From Pseudomonadota bacterium (GTDB lineage Bacteria > Pseudomonadota > Gammaproteobacteria > Burkholderiales > Burkholderiaceae_C), in assembly GCA_023436025.1 (NCBI GenBank), contig JAEZKX010000235.1:1-19546 (forward strand): DNA of 19,546 bases. The letters run 5' to 3'. Below are positions 1-7,744 of this stretch, one piece after another. The notes under the pieces were generated by a model, which was not told the origin of the DNA, searched no databases, and was given only the letters and a program-made list of their open reading frames with translations. Both the position numbers and the translations under genes were made by a program. How positions within the stretch are numbered: position 1 is the stretch's first letter; every line of letters starts with the position of its first letter.

Positions 1-72
1 AAACCGAAACCGAAACCGAAACCGAAACCGAAACCGAAACCGCAGCCGAAGCCGCAGCCGCAGCCGCAGCCG
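1..72. repeat. Hexanucleotide tandem repeat at left edge
   Basis: Seven perfect copies of AAACCG (1-42) run into five degenerate copies of CAGCCG/AAGCCG (43-72). The array is cut by the window edge, so its full length is unknown. Two + frames read through it. Frame 3 gives a Thr-Glu repeat followed by an alanine run and stops at 123-125. Frame 1 gives a Lys-Pro repeat and stops at 151-153. Because the unit is 6 bp, copy-number change would not shift a reading frame. It may be the low-complexity tail of an upstream protein or a non-coding microsatellite. Confidence 0.9.
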
Positions 73-125
73 CAGGTGCAGCTGCAGCCGGATCTCCCCA
101 GGCCCTGCGTTTTCAGGCAGAATAG
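3..125 (+). CDS. Possible C-terminal end of an upstream low-complexity protein (partial)
   Basis: Frame 3 is open from the window edge to a TAG at 123-125. It encodes Thr-Glu repeats, an Ala-rich stretch and a tail ending SPQALRFQAE. The stop falls just before the operator-like palindrome at 126-139, which would be a natural place for a gene to end. The competing frame 1 (Lys-Pro repeat) would run through the palindrome and stop at 151-153, which seems less likely. Nothing identifies a family, and the stretch may be non-coding. Confidence 0.25.
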   Translation, partial: TETETETETETETAAEAAAAAAAAGAAAAGSPQALRFQAE

Positions 126-139
126 AACGACCGTTCGTT
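126..139. promoter_or_regulatory. Probable TetR operator (inverted repeat)
   Basis: AACGA-N4-TCGTT forms a perfect 5-bp inverted repeat with a 4-bp spacer, 25 bp before the ATG of the TetR gene. TetR-family regulators usually bind short palindromes in their own promoter, so this is the likely site of autorepression and of control over the catabolic operon behind it. I could not place convincing -10 and -35 hexamers with confidence; the AT-rich stretch at 134-149 is the most likely core promoter area. No second full copy of the palindrome was found in the window. Confidence 0.6.
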
Positions 140-164
140 TTATTTTCAACTAGGAAGCGCGTCG

Positions 165-851
165 ATGTCGGTGACGGACAGTCCGCCCAAGCCTTCGCGT
201 GCCCGCGAGGGCAGGGCCCAGAAGGGCCAGCAGACCAAGGCAGCCATCGTCGATGCCGCCCTGGGCCTGGCCACGCAGATCGGGCTGGAAGGCCTGTCGA
301 TCGGCGCCCTGGCAGAGGTCACGCAGATGAGCAAGTCGGGCGTGTTCGCCCACTTCGGCTCGCGCGAGGAGCTGCAGATCTCCGTGGTCCGCGAATACCA
401 CGCCCGCTTCGAGGAAGAGGTCTTCTACCCGGCGCTGCGCGAGCCGCGCGGCCTGCCGCGCCTGCGCGCGCTGTTCGCCAACTGGATGAAGCGCACCTCG
501 GTGGAACTGGACTCCGGCTGCCTCTACATCAGCGGCGCCGTCGAGTTCGACGACCGCCCCGGCCCCGTGCGCGATGCGCTGGCCGCTTCCGTGCAGACCT
601 GGCACAACGCCATGAAGCGCGCCATCACCATGGCCAAGGACCAAGGCCACCTGGGCGCCGACGTGGACGAGGAGCAGATGCTGTTCGAGATCCACGGTCT
701 CATCCTCGCGCTGCACTACGACGCGCGCTTCTTCAAGAACCCCGATTCGATCGCCCGCGCGCGCGCGGGATTCGAGCATGTGCTGCAGCGCTGTGCCGCT
801 GCGCCCATCCCCGCCGCCGAACCCTGGCCCGACCAGAACATCAAGGAGTGA
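165..851 (+). CDS. TetR/AcrR family transcriptional regulator
   Basis: The protein has 228 aa, a usual TetR length. A basic, proline-rich N-terminal tail of about 20 residues precedes the DNA-binding domain. The helix-turn-helix covers about residues 44-68 and carries the classic pattern LSIGALAEVTQMSKSGVFAH followed by FGSREEL. The C-terminal half is helical and should form the ligand pocket and dimer interface. Only 3 bp separate its stop from the acyl-CoA dehydrogenase ATG, so it is the first gene of the operon, and the palindrome at 126-139 in its promoter suggests autoregulation. By analogy with other TetR regulators of fatty-acid degradation, the inducer is probably an acyl-CoA; this is inferred from context only. 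Confidence 0.93.
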   Translation: MSVTDSPPKPSRAREGRAQKGQQTKAAIVDAALGLATQIGLEGLSIGALAEVTQMSKSGVFAHFGSREELQISVVREYHARFEEEVFYPALREPRGLPRLRALFANWMKRTSVELDSGCLYISGAVEFDDRPGPVRDALAASVQTWHNAMKRAITMAKDQGHLGADVDEEQMLFEIHGLILALHYDARFFKNPDSIARARAGFEHVLQRCAAAPIPAAEPWPDQNIKE

Positions 852-854
852 ACC

Positions 855-2651
855 ATGCCCACCTACACCCCGCCCCTGCGCGACATGCAGTTCGTGCTGC
901 ATGAAGTCCTGAAGGTCGCCGACGAATACCAGGCGATGCCGCGCCATGCGGAGACCGACGTCGACACCATCAATGCCGTGCTGGAGGAAGGCGGCAAGTT
1001 CGCGAGCGAGGTGATCTTTCCGCTCAACATCACGGGCGACACCGAAGGCTGCAAGCTCGACAAGGAGACCCACGCGGTCACCACCCCGACCGGCTTCAAG
1101 GACGCCTACGCCAAGTACATCGAAGGCGGCTGGCCGGCGCTGTCGACCGATCCGGAATACGGCGGCCAGGGCCTGCCGATCACGGTGAACCAGGCCTTCT
1201 ACGAAATGCTCAACAGCGCCAACCAGGCCTGGACCATGTACCCGGGCCTGTCGCACGGCGCCTACGAGGCGCTGCACGCGCATGGCACGCCCGAGCAGAA
1301 GAAGCTGTACCTGCCCAAGCTGGTCAGCGGCGAGTGGACCGGCACCATGTGCCTGACCGAGCCGCACTGCGGCACCGACCTGGGCCTGCTGCGCACCAAG
1401 GCCGAGCCGCAGGCCGACGGCACCTACCGCATCACCGGCAACAAGATCTTCATCTCCGCCGGCGAGCACGACTTCACCGAGAACATCGTCCACCTGGTGC
1501 TGGCCCGCCTGCCCGACGCGCCCAAGGGCAGCAAGGGCATCAGCCTGTTCGTGGTGCCCAAGTACAAGGTCAATGCCGACGGCAGCATCGGCGAGCGCAA
1601 CGCCATCTACTGCGGCGGCCTGGAGCACAAGATGGGCATCCACGGCAACGCCACCGCGCAGATCGTGCTGGACGGCGCGGTCGGCACGCTGGTGGGCGAG
1701 CCGAACAAGGGCCTGGCGGCCATGTTCGTGATGATGAACGCGGCCCGCCTGGGCGTGGGCAACCAGTCGCTGGGGCTGACCGAGGTGGCCTACCAGAACG
1801 CGCTGGCCTACGCCAAGGACCGCATCCAGATGCGCTCGCTCTCGGGCACCAAGGCCAAGGACAAGCCGGCCGACCCCATCATCGTGCACCCCGACGTGCG
1901 CAAGATGCTGCTGACCGCCAAGGCCTATGCCGAGGGCGGGCGTGCGCTCAACCTGTTCTGCGCCCTGCTGATCGACCGCGAGCTGCAGCACCCGGACGAG
2001 AAGGTGCGCAAGGAAGCCGCCGAACTGGTGGCCCTGCTGACCCCCATCGTGAAGGCCTTCCTGACCGACAACGGCCACATCGCCACCAACGCCTGCCTGC
2101 AGGTGTTCGGCGGCCACGGCTACATCAAGGAATGGGGGATGGAGCAGTTCGTGCGGGACAACCGCATCAACATGATCTACGAGGGCACCAACACCATCCA
2201 GTCGCTCGACCTGCTGGGCCGCAAGGTGCTGGGCAACAACGGCGCCACCCTCAAGAAATTCGGCAAGCTGGTGGCCCAGCTGGTCGAGGAAGAGGGCGTC
2301 AACGAGAAGATGGCGGAGTTCATCAACCCCATCGCCTACCTGGGCGACCAGATGACCAAGTTCACCACCGAGCTGGGCTTCAAGGGCTTCCAGAACCCGG
2401 ACGAAGTGGGCGCCGCCGCGGTGGACTACCTGCGCGTGCTGGGCCACCTGGTGTTCGGCTACTTCTGGGCCCGCATGGCGCAGGCGGCGTTGCGGCAGAT
2501 CGAGGCGGGCAACACGGATCCGTTCTATCAGGCCAAACTGCAGACCGCGCGTTTCTACTTCGCGCGACTTTTCCCCGAAACCACGATGCTGATGCGCACG
2601 GCCCGCTCCGGCGCAAAGGTACTCCTCGACACGGAAGCTGCACTCGCATGA
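855..2651 (+). CDS. Acyl-CoA dehydrogenase, FadE-like (about 600-aa family)
   Basis: This flavoprotein should catalyse the first step of beta-oxidation, acyl-CoA to trans-2-enoyl-CoA. It has 598 aa, longer than the 380-aa short/medium-chain enzymes, and matches the class with an added N-terminal segment and an extra C-terminal domain (the family that also includes DmdC-type enzymes). Visible motifs are the FAD/substrate loop MCLTEPHCGTDLG (residues 165-177), the late VFGGHGYIKE motif and the catalytic-base motif IYEGTNTIQ, with the likely catalytic Glu at 443. A strong ribosome site AAGGAG (843-848) sits 6 nt before the ATG. The stop overlaps the next start (ATGA). Chain-length preference cannot be read from the sequence. 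Confidence 0.95.
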   Translation: MPTYTPPLRDMQFVLHEVLKVADEYQAMPRHAETDVDTINAVLEEGGKFASEVIFPLNITGDTEGCKLDKETHAVTTPTGFKDAYAKYIEGGWPALSTDPEYGGQGLPITVNQAFYEMLNSANQAWTMYPGLSHGAYEALHAHGTPEQKKLYLPKLVSGEWTGTMCLTEPHCGTDLGLLRTKAEPQADGTYRITGNKIFISAGEHDFTENIVHLVLARLPDAPKGSKGISLFVVPKYKVNADGSIGERNAIYCGGLEHKMGIHGNATAQIVLDGAVGTLVGEPNKGLAAMFVMMNAARLGVGNQSLGLTEVAYQNALAYAKDRIQMRSLSGTKAKDKPADPIIVHPDVRKMLLTAKAYAEGGRALNLFCALLIDRELQHPDEKVRKEAAELVALLTPIVKAFLTDNGHIATNACLQVFGGHGYIKEWGMEQFVRDNRINMIYEGTNTIQSLDLLGRKVLGNNGATLKKFGKLVAQLVEEEGVNEKMAEFINPIAYLGDQMTKFTTELGFKGFQNPDEVGAAAVDYLRVLGHLVFGYFWARMAQAALRQIEAGNTDPFYQAKLQTARFYFARLFPETTMLMRTARSGAKVLLDTEAALA

Positions 2652-3079
2652 AGACCATCCTCACCTTGGCGGCCCTGTTCGCCGCCTCGTCCGCCTTCGC
2701 CCAGTCGACGCCGATCGGCCTGTGGCGCAGCATCGACGAGAAGACGAACCAGCCGACCGCCGAGATCCGCATCGTGGACGACGGCGGCGTGGTTTCGGGC
2801 CGCATCGAGAAGCGCCTGAGCCCCACGGCCAAGGCCGAGGATGTCTGCAAGGAGTGCAAGGACGAGCGCAAGGGCCAGCCCCTGCTGGGCATGGAGATCC
2901 TGCGCGGCGCCAAGAAGGTCGAGGGCAAGGACGTCTGGGAAGGCGGCAAGATCCTCGACCCCGAAAGCGGGCGCGAATACAACCTGCGACTGACCCCCGT
3001 CGACGGCGGCCAGAAGCTCGATGTGCGTGGTTCCATCGGCCCGTTCGGCCGCACCCAGACCTGGGTGCGGGCGCAGTAG
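2648..3079 (+). CDS. DUF2147 family secreted protein
   Basis: The protein has 143 aa with a clear Sec signal peptide (MKTILTLAALFAASSAFA, cleavage before QS), so it should be exported to the periplasm. The mature part matches the DUF2147 pattern: GLWRSID near the start, a beta-rich VVSGRIEK segment, a Cys-x-x-Cys pair (VCKEC), then GMEIL, an aspartate/glycine-rich GGKILDPESG and a C-terminal GPFGRTQTWVR. The family has a small beta-barrel fold and no firmly assigned function. It starts inside the stop codon of the acyl-CoA dehydrogenase gene (ATGA), so the two are translationally coupled. An exported protein embedded in a cytoplasmic beta-oxidation operon is unusual. Confidence 0.9.
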   Translation: MKTILTLAALFAASSAFAQSTPIGLWRSIDEKTNQPTAEIRIVDDGGVVSGRIEKRLSPTAKAEDVCKECKDERKGQPLLGMEILRGAKKVEGKDVWEGGKILDPESGREYNLRLTPVDGGQKLDVRGSIGPFGRTQTWVRAQ

Positions 3080-3151
3080 CGGGTCGCCATGTACAAGGAC
3101 CAAGACGAACGACCGGCCGGCCAGCCGGCGGTCAATGACAAGGCGAAGAAG

Positions 3152-5551
3152 ATGAGCCGATTCCTGGTGAAGAAGGTGGCCGTGCTGGGCGCCGGCGTGA
3201 TGGGCGCGCAGATCGCGGCCCACCTGGTGAACGTCAAGGTGCCGGTCGTGCTGTTCGACCTGCCCGCGAAGGAAGGCCCGAAGAACGGCGTGGTGGCGAA
3301 GGCGGTGGAGGGGCTGAAGAAGCTCAAGCCCTCGCCGCTGGGCGTGCCGGAAGACGCGGCGCTGATCCAGCAGGCCAACTACGAAGAGAACATGGACCTG
3401 CTGGGCGAGTGCGACCTGGTGATCGAGGCGATCGCCGAGCGCATGGACTGGAAGCTGGACCTGTACCGCAAGATCGCGCCGCACGTGGCGCCCCACGCGA
3501 TCCTGGCTTCCAACACCTCGGGCCTGTCGATCACCAAGCTGTCCGAGGCGCTGCCGGAGTCCATCCGCCCGCGCTTCTGCGGCATCCATTTCTTCAACCC
3601 GCCGCGCTACATGATGCTGGTGGAGTTGATCGCGACGCCGGCCACGCAGCCCGGCATCCTCGACGACCTCGAGACCTTCGTCACCAGCGGCCTCGGCAAG
3701 GGCGTGGTGCGGGCCAAGGACACGCCCAACTTCATCGCCAACCGCGTCGGCATCGCCGGCATGCTGGCGACGATGCACGAGGTCGAGAAGTTCGGCCTGA
3801 CCTACGACGTGGTGGACGACCTCACCGGCAAGAAGCTGGGCCGCGCGTCCAGCGGCACCTTCCGCACCGCCGACGTGGTGGGCCTGGACACCATGGCGCA
3901 CGTCATCAAGACGCTGCAGGACAACCTGTCGGCCGAGACCGACCCCTTCTACGCCAGCTTCGGCACGCCCGCGGTGCTGACGGCGCTGCTGGAGAAGGGC
4001 CACCTGGGGCAGAAGACCAAGGCCGGCTTCTACAAGAAGGTCGGCCGCGACATCCTGCGCTTCGAGCTGGAAAGCGGCGAGTACGTGCCCGGCGGCCAGA
4101 AGGCCGACGAGGTCTACGCCCGAATGCTGAAAAAGCCCGCCGGCGAGCGCCTGCGGCTGCTGCGCAATGCCACCGGCGCGCAGGGCCAGTTCCTGTGGTC
4201 CATCCTGCGCAATTCCTTCCACTACGCGGCGGTGCACCTGGCGTCCATCGCCGACACCGCGCGCGACGTCGACCAGGCCATGCGCTGGGGCTTCGGCATG
4301 AAGCAGGGCCCCTTCGAGCTGTGGCAGGAGGCCGGCTGGCTGGAGGTGGCGCGCTGGATCCAGGAGGACATCGATGCGGGCAAGGCGCTGTCGAAGGCGC
4401 CGCTGCCGGCCTGGGTATTCGAAGGCCAGGTCGCCGAAGCGGGCGGCGTGCATACCGCGCAGGGTTCCTGGAACCCGACCGCCGGCCGCTTCGAGCCGCG
4501 CCGCGAGCTGCCGGTGTATGGGCGCCAGCTGTTCCCCGAGCTGCTGCGCGGCGAAGCCGGCCCGCGCTTCCAGACCGCCGGCACCACGCTGCACGAGGAC
4601 AAGAACCTGCGGCTGTGGACGCTGGACGGCGAGGTGCTGATCGCCTCGCTGAAGACCAAGATGCACGTCATCAGCCCCGAGGTGTGCGAAGGCCTGCAGC
4701 AGGCGGTGGAGCTGGCCGAGAAGGATTTCCAGGGACTGGTGATCTGGTCGGGCGACGAGCCCTTCAGCGCCGGCGCCGACCTCGAGTCGACCCTGCCGGC
4801 CTTCATCGCCGTGGGCGTGGCGGCCATCGAGGACGCCGAGGGCTTCATGCAGCAGACCATGCTGCGCCTGCGCTATGCGGCCGTGCCGGTGGTCTCGGCG
4901 ATCCGGGGGCTGGCGCTGGGCGGCGGCTGCGAGCTGGGCCTGTACTCGGCCCGCCGCGTGGCGGCCATGGAGAGCTACATCGGCCTGGTGGAAGTGGGCG
5001 TGGGCCTGGTGCCTGGAGCCGGCGGCCTGGCCTACATCGCGCGCCGCGCCGCCGAGAACGCGGCCACCAGCACCGACAAGGATCTGCTGAAGTTCCTCAC
5101 CGAGGGCTTCACCGCCGCGGCCATGGCCAAGGTGGGCACCAGCGCCATCGAGTCGCGCAAGCTCGGCTACCTGCTGGACAGCGACGTCATCGTGCCGCAC
5201 AAGGACGAACTGCTGCACGTGGCGGTGCAGCAGGCCAAGGCGCTGTCCGACGCCGGCTACCGGCCGCCGCAGCGGCGCATGTTCCCGGTGGCCGGCCGCA
5301 GTGCCAAGGCCACCATCCAGGGCCAGCTGGTCAACATGCGCGACGGCGGCTTCATCAGCGCGCACGACTTCCGCATCGGCTCGCTGATCGCCCATGTGGT
5401 CACGGGCGGCGACGTCGACGCCAACACGCTGGTGACGGAGGAATACCTGATGACGCTGGAGCGGCAGGCCTTCTGCGAGCTGGTGCAGCACCCGAAGACG
5501 CAGGAGCGCATCCTGGGGATGCTGAGCACGGGCAAGCCGGTTCGCAACTGA
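3152..5551 (+). CDS. 3-hydroxyacyl-CoA dehydrogenase / enoyl-CoA hydratase fusion (FadN-type)
   Basis: A bifunctional beta-oxidation enzyme of 799 aa. The N-terminal half is the NAD-dependent 3-hydroxyacyl-CoA dehydrogenase: Rossmann motif GAGVMG (residues 13-18) and catalytic IHFFNP with His146. The C-terminal part is a crotonase domain: oxyanion-hole motif FSAGAD (538-543), LALGGGCELG (around 588-596), and a Glu at 614 in LVEVGVGLVPGAGG at the place of the first catalytic Glu of enoyl-CoA hydratases. This order (dehydrogenase first) is that of Bacillus FadN and archaeal fusions, opposite to E. coli FadB. I chose ATG 3152 (MSRFLVKKV) because AAGG lies 8 nt upstream and the Rossmann strand begins at once. 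An in-frame ATG at 3089 would add 21 polar residues without a good ribosome site. Confidence 0.94.
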   Translation: MSRFLVKKVAVLGAGVMGAQIAAHLVNVKVPVVLFDLPAKEGPKNGVVAKAVEGLKKLKPSPLGVPEDAALIQQANYEENMDLLGECDLVIEAIAERMDWKLDLYRKIAPHVAPHAILASNTSGLSITKLSEALPESIRPRFCGIHFFNPPRYMMLVELIATPATQPGILDDLETFVTSGLGKGVVRAKDTPNFIANRVGIAGMLATMHEVEKFGLTYDVVDDLTGKKLGRASSGTFRTADVVGLDTMAHVIKTLQDNLSAETDPFYASFGTPAVLTALLEKGHLGQKTKAGFYKKVGRDILRFELESGEYVPGGQKADEVYARMLKKPAGERLRLLRNATGAQGQFLWSILRNSFHYAAVHLASIADTARDVDQAMRWGFGMKQGPFELWQEAGWLEVARWIQEDIDAGKALSKAPLPAWVFEGQVAEAGGVHTAQGSWNPTAGRFEPRRELPVYGRQLFPELLRGEAGPRFQTAGTTLHEDKNLRLWTLDGEVLIASLKTKMHVISPEVCEGLQQAVELAEKDFQGLVIWSGDEPFSAGADLESTLPAFIAVGVAAIEDAEGFMQQTMLRLRYAAVPVVSAIRGLALGGGCELGLYSARRVAAMESYIGLVEVGVGLVPGAGGLAYIARRAAENAATSTDKDLLKFLTEGFTAAAMAKVGTSAIESRKLGYLLDSDVIVPHKDELLHVAVQQAKALSDAGYRPPQRRMFPVAGRSAKATIQGQLVNMRDGGFISAHDFRIGSLIAHVVTGGDVDANTLVTEEYLMTLERQAFCELVQHPKTQERILGMLSTGKPVRN

Positions 5552-5587
5552 TGGGCCTTCCTCCCTCCCCGCAACATGAACCCCTTG

Positions 5588-5613
5588 GGGACGGCGCGCG
5601 GGCGCGCCGTCCC
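5588..5613. repeat. Perfect 12-bp inverted repeat between fadN-type gene and fadA
   Basis: Arms 5588-5599 and 5602-5613 are perfectly complementary (GGGACGGCGCGC and its complement), giving a very stable GC-rich hairpin. It is flanked by the palindrome CCCCTTGGGG (5581-5590) and by a second hairpin, CTCCCC-TGGCG-GGGGAG, just downstream. There is no T tract, so it is not a classical intrinsic terminator. It may be an extragenic REP-like element or an mRNA-stabilising or attenuating structure that sets the ratio of the two proteins. Confidence 0.75.
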
Positions 5614-5655
5614 GACCCTCCCCTGGCGGGGGAGAGCAGATAGCAGGAGCCTTCC

Positions 5656-6861
5656 ATGAAACAAATCCAGGACGCCTACATCGTCGCCGCCACGCGCTCG
5701 CCCATCGGGCGCTCGCACAAGGGCTTCTTCCGCAACACGCGGCCGGACGACCTCCTGGCCACCGTGCTGCGCTCGGCGCTGGCGCAGGTGCCCGGCCTCG
5801 ATCCGCATGCGATCGAGGACGTGATCTGCGGCTGCGCCATCCCCGAGGCGCAGCAGGGCCTCAACGTGGCGCGCATCGGCGCCGTGCTGGCCGGCCTGCC
5901 CAAGAGCGTCGGCGGCATCACGGTCAACCGCTTCTGCGCCTCCGGCCTGGCCGCGGTGCAGATGGCCGCCGACCGCATCCGCGTGGGCGAGGCCGACGTG
6001 ATGGTCGCCGCCGGCACCGAGAGCATGAGCATGGTGCCCATGATGGGCAACTCGCCGTCGCTGTCGCCCAGCATCTTCTCCAACCCCGACGACATCGAGA
6101 GCTACGGCATCGCCTACGGCATGGGCCTGACGGCGGAGAAGGTCGCGCAGCAGTGGAAAGTGGGCCGCGAAGCCCAGGACCGCTTCGCCTACGAATCGCA
6201 CATGAAGGCGGTCAAGGCCATGCAGGCCGGCGAGTTCGCCGGCGAGATCACCGAGGTCGAGGTCCAGGAGCGGGCGGTCGACCTGGAGAGCGCGGAAGTC
6301 GACATCCGCACGCGCAAGGTGAACCTGGACGAAGGCGCGCGGCCCGACACGACGGTGGAGGCGCTGGCCAAGCTGCGTCCGGTGTTCGCCGCGCGCGGCA
6401 GCGTGACGGCCGGCAACAGCTCGCAGACCTCCGACGGCGCCGGCGCGCTGATCCTGGCCAGCGAGGCGGCCGTCAAGCGCTTCGGCCTGACGCCGCTGGC
6501 GCGCTTCGTCAGCTATGCCAGCCGCGGCGTGCCGCCGCACATCATGGGCATCGGCCCGATCGAGGCGATTCCCGCCGCGCTGAAGTCCGCCGGCCTGAAG
6601 CAGGACGATATCGACTGGATCGAGCTGAACGAGGCTTTCGCTGCACAGTCGCTCGCCGTGATCGACACCCTCAAGCTGGACGCGGCCAAGGTCAACCCGC
6701 TGGGCGGCGCCATCGCCCTGGGCCACCCGCTGGGCGCCACCGGCGCGATCCGCTCGGCCACCGTGGTGCACGCGCTGCAGCGCCGCAAGCTGAAGTACGG
6801 CATGGTGACCATGTGCGTGGGCATGGGACAGGGGGCAGCAGGCATCTTCGAGCGGGTCTGA
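5656..6861 (+). CDS. fadA: Acetyl-CoA acyltransferase (3-ketoacyl-CoA thiolase)
   Basis: A thiolase of 401 aa, the normal family length, that should cleave 3-ketoacyl-CoA with CoA to release acetyl-CoA, the last step of the beta-oxidation turn. The nucleophilic cysteine is Cys94 in NRFCASGLAAV. The other catalytic residues are His357 in ALGHPLGATGA and Cys387 in MCVGMGQGAAG. AGGAG at 5645-5649 is 6 nt before the ATG. The gene is separated from the dehydrogenase/hydratase gene by 104 bp containing strong hairpins, the largest gap before the thioesterase gene. The presence of the multifunctional partner directly upstream supports a degradative thiolase rather than a biosynthetic acetoacetyl-CoA thiolase. 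Confidence 0.95.
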   Translation: MKQIQDAYIVAATRSPIGRSHKGFFRNTRPDDLLATVLRSALAQVPGLDPHAIEDVICGCAIPEAQQGLNVARIGAVLAGLPKSVGGITVNRFCASGLAAVQMAADRIRVGEADVMVAAGTESMSMVPMMGNSPSLSPSIFSNPDDIESYGIAYGMGLTAEKVAQQWKVGREAQDRFAYESHMKAVKAMQAGEFAGEITEVEVQERAVDLESAEVDIRTRKVNLDEGARPDTTVEALAKLRPVFAARGSVTAGNSSQTSDGAGALILASEAAVKRFGLTPLARFVSYASRGVPPHIMGIGPIEAIPAALKSAGLKQDDIDWIELNEAFAAQSLAVIDTLKLDAAKVNPLGGAIALGHPLGATGAIRSATVVHALQRRKLKYGMVTMCVGMGQGAAGIFERV

Positions 6862-6877
6862 AGATCCGCGCGGGGCC

Positions 6878-7744
6878 ATGGTGGAGCAGGTGACGCTCAC
6901 CGCGCGCGACGGTGTGGCCATCGCCGCGCGGGTCTACCCGCCGGTCGGCCCCGTCCGGGGCAAGGTCGTCATCGGCGGCGCCATGGGCGTGCGGCAGGCC
7001 TTCTATGCGCGCTTCGCCGCCTGGCTGGCCACGCAGGGCTGGCGCGTCACCACCTTCGACTACCGCGGCAGCGGAGATTCGGCGCCGCCTTCGCTGCGCG
7101 GCTTCCGCGCCGACCTGTTCGACTGGACGCGCGACTACGAGGCCGCCATCGACCACGCGCACGCCGCGCTGCCCGAGGGGCCGCTGTACCTGCTGGGACA
7201 CAGCCTCGGCGCGCAGCTGCCGGGCCTGCTGGAGAACCAGGCCAAGGTGGACGGCCTGCTCAGCGTGGCCGCGGGCAGCGGCTACTGGCGCGAGAACGCG
7301 CTGCGCGTGCGCTTGTTCGTGCCCTGGCTCTGGTTCGTGCTGGTGCCGCTGCTCACGCCGCTGTGCGGGTATTTTCCGGGCCGCACGCTGCGCAAGGTCG
7401 GCGACCTGCCGGGCGGGGTGGTGATGCAGTGGCGCCGCTGGTGCCTGGACCCGCACTACAGCGTCGGCGCCGAGGGCGAAGCCGTCCGCCGGGCCTATGC
7501 GCGCGTCCGTTTCCCGGTGCTGGCCCTGTCCATGTCCGACGACGAACTGATGACGCTGCGCGGCACGCGCAGCCTCATGCGCCTCTACGAGAACGCGCCC
7601 AGCCGGGTGGAGCGCATCGCGCCCGCCGACCTGGCGGTGCGCCGCATCGGCCACTTCGGCGCCTTCCGCGACGAGCAGGAAGCCAGGCTGTGGCCGCGCA
7701 TGGCCGACCGGCTGCTTCGCCTCTCGGTGCCGGCGGCTGCATGA
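6878..7744 (+). CDS. Alpha/beta hydrolase family protein
   Basis: The protein has 288 aa. The nucleophile elbow is GHSLG with Ser109, preceded by the core strand TTFDYRGSGDS. The likely catalytic His is His259 in RIGHFGAF, and the acidic member is probably in LSMSDDELM. It resembles the predicted serine-hydrolase group of COG4757 type. A hydrophobic stretch around 146-168 (LFVPWLWFVLVPLLTPLCG) may form a lid that contacts lipid substrates. It lies 16 bp after fadA and its stop overlaps the start of the thioesterase gene (ATGA). Esterase or thioesterase activity on lipids or acyl esters is plausible, but the substrate is unknown. Confidence 0.88.
   Translation: MVEQVTLTARDGVAIAARVYPPVGPVRGKVVIGGAMGVRQAFYARFAAWLATQGWRVTTFDYRGSGDSAPPSLRGFRADLFDWTRDYEAAIDHAHAALPEGPLYLLGHSLGAQLPGLLENQAKVDGLLSVAAGSGYWRENALRVRLFVPWLWFVLVPLLTPLCGYFPGRTLRKVGDLPGGVVMQWRRWCLDPHYSVGAEGEAVRRAYARVRFPVLALSMSDDELMTLRGTRSLMRLYENAPSRVERIAPADLAVRRIGHFGAFRDEQEARLWPRMADRLLRLSVPAAA

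Noticed and set aside
295..300. TGTCGA sequences at 295, 1141, 3525, 4389 and 18825 as further ECF42 -35 elements
   Set aside because: All lie inside coding sequence and none has CGAC or CGTC 17 nt downstream.
150..2447. 765-codon open frame on the minus strand, opposite the TetR and acyl-CoA dehydrogenase genes
   Set aside because: It is a mirror frame caused by strong GC bias at third positions. Its product is a His/Gly/Ala/Val-rich sequence without motifs, while the + strand genes have clear catalytic motifs.
3107..3115. GAACGACCG, identical to the left part of the TetR operator region, upstream of the FadN-type gene
   Set aside because: Only a half-site. The right arm TCGTT is absent, so there is no palindrome, and a 9-base match is weak evidence in GC-rich DNA.
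3089..3151. Extra 21-residue N-terminal extension of the FadN-type protein from ATG 3089
   Set aside because: Poor ribosome site and a polar sequence unlike the family. ATG 3152 has a better site and leads straight into the Rossmann fold.
2555..5491. 978-codon open frame on the minus strand
   Set aside because: Same effect opposite the DUF2147 and FadN-type genes. The composition is rich in His, Gln, Arg, Ala and Leu and no domain is visible.
5588..5613. Strong hairpin as an intrinsic terminator ending the operon
   Set aside because: No T tract follows, and fadA, which belongs to the same pathway, continues 42 bp later on the same strand with a good ribosome site.
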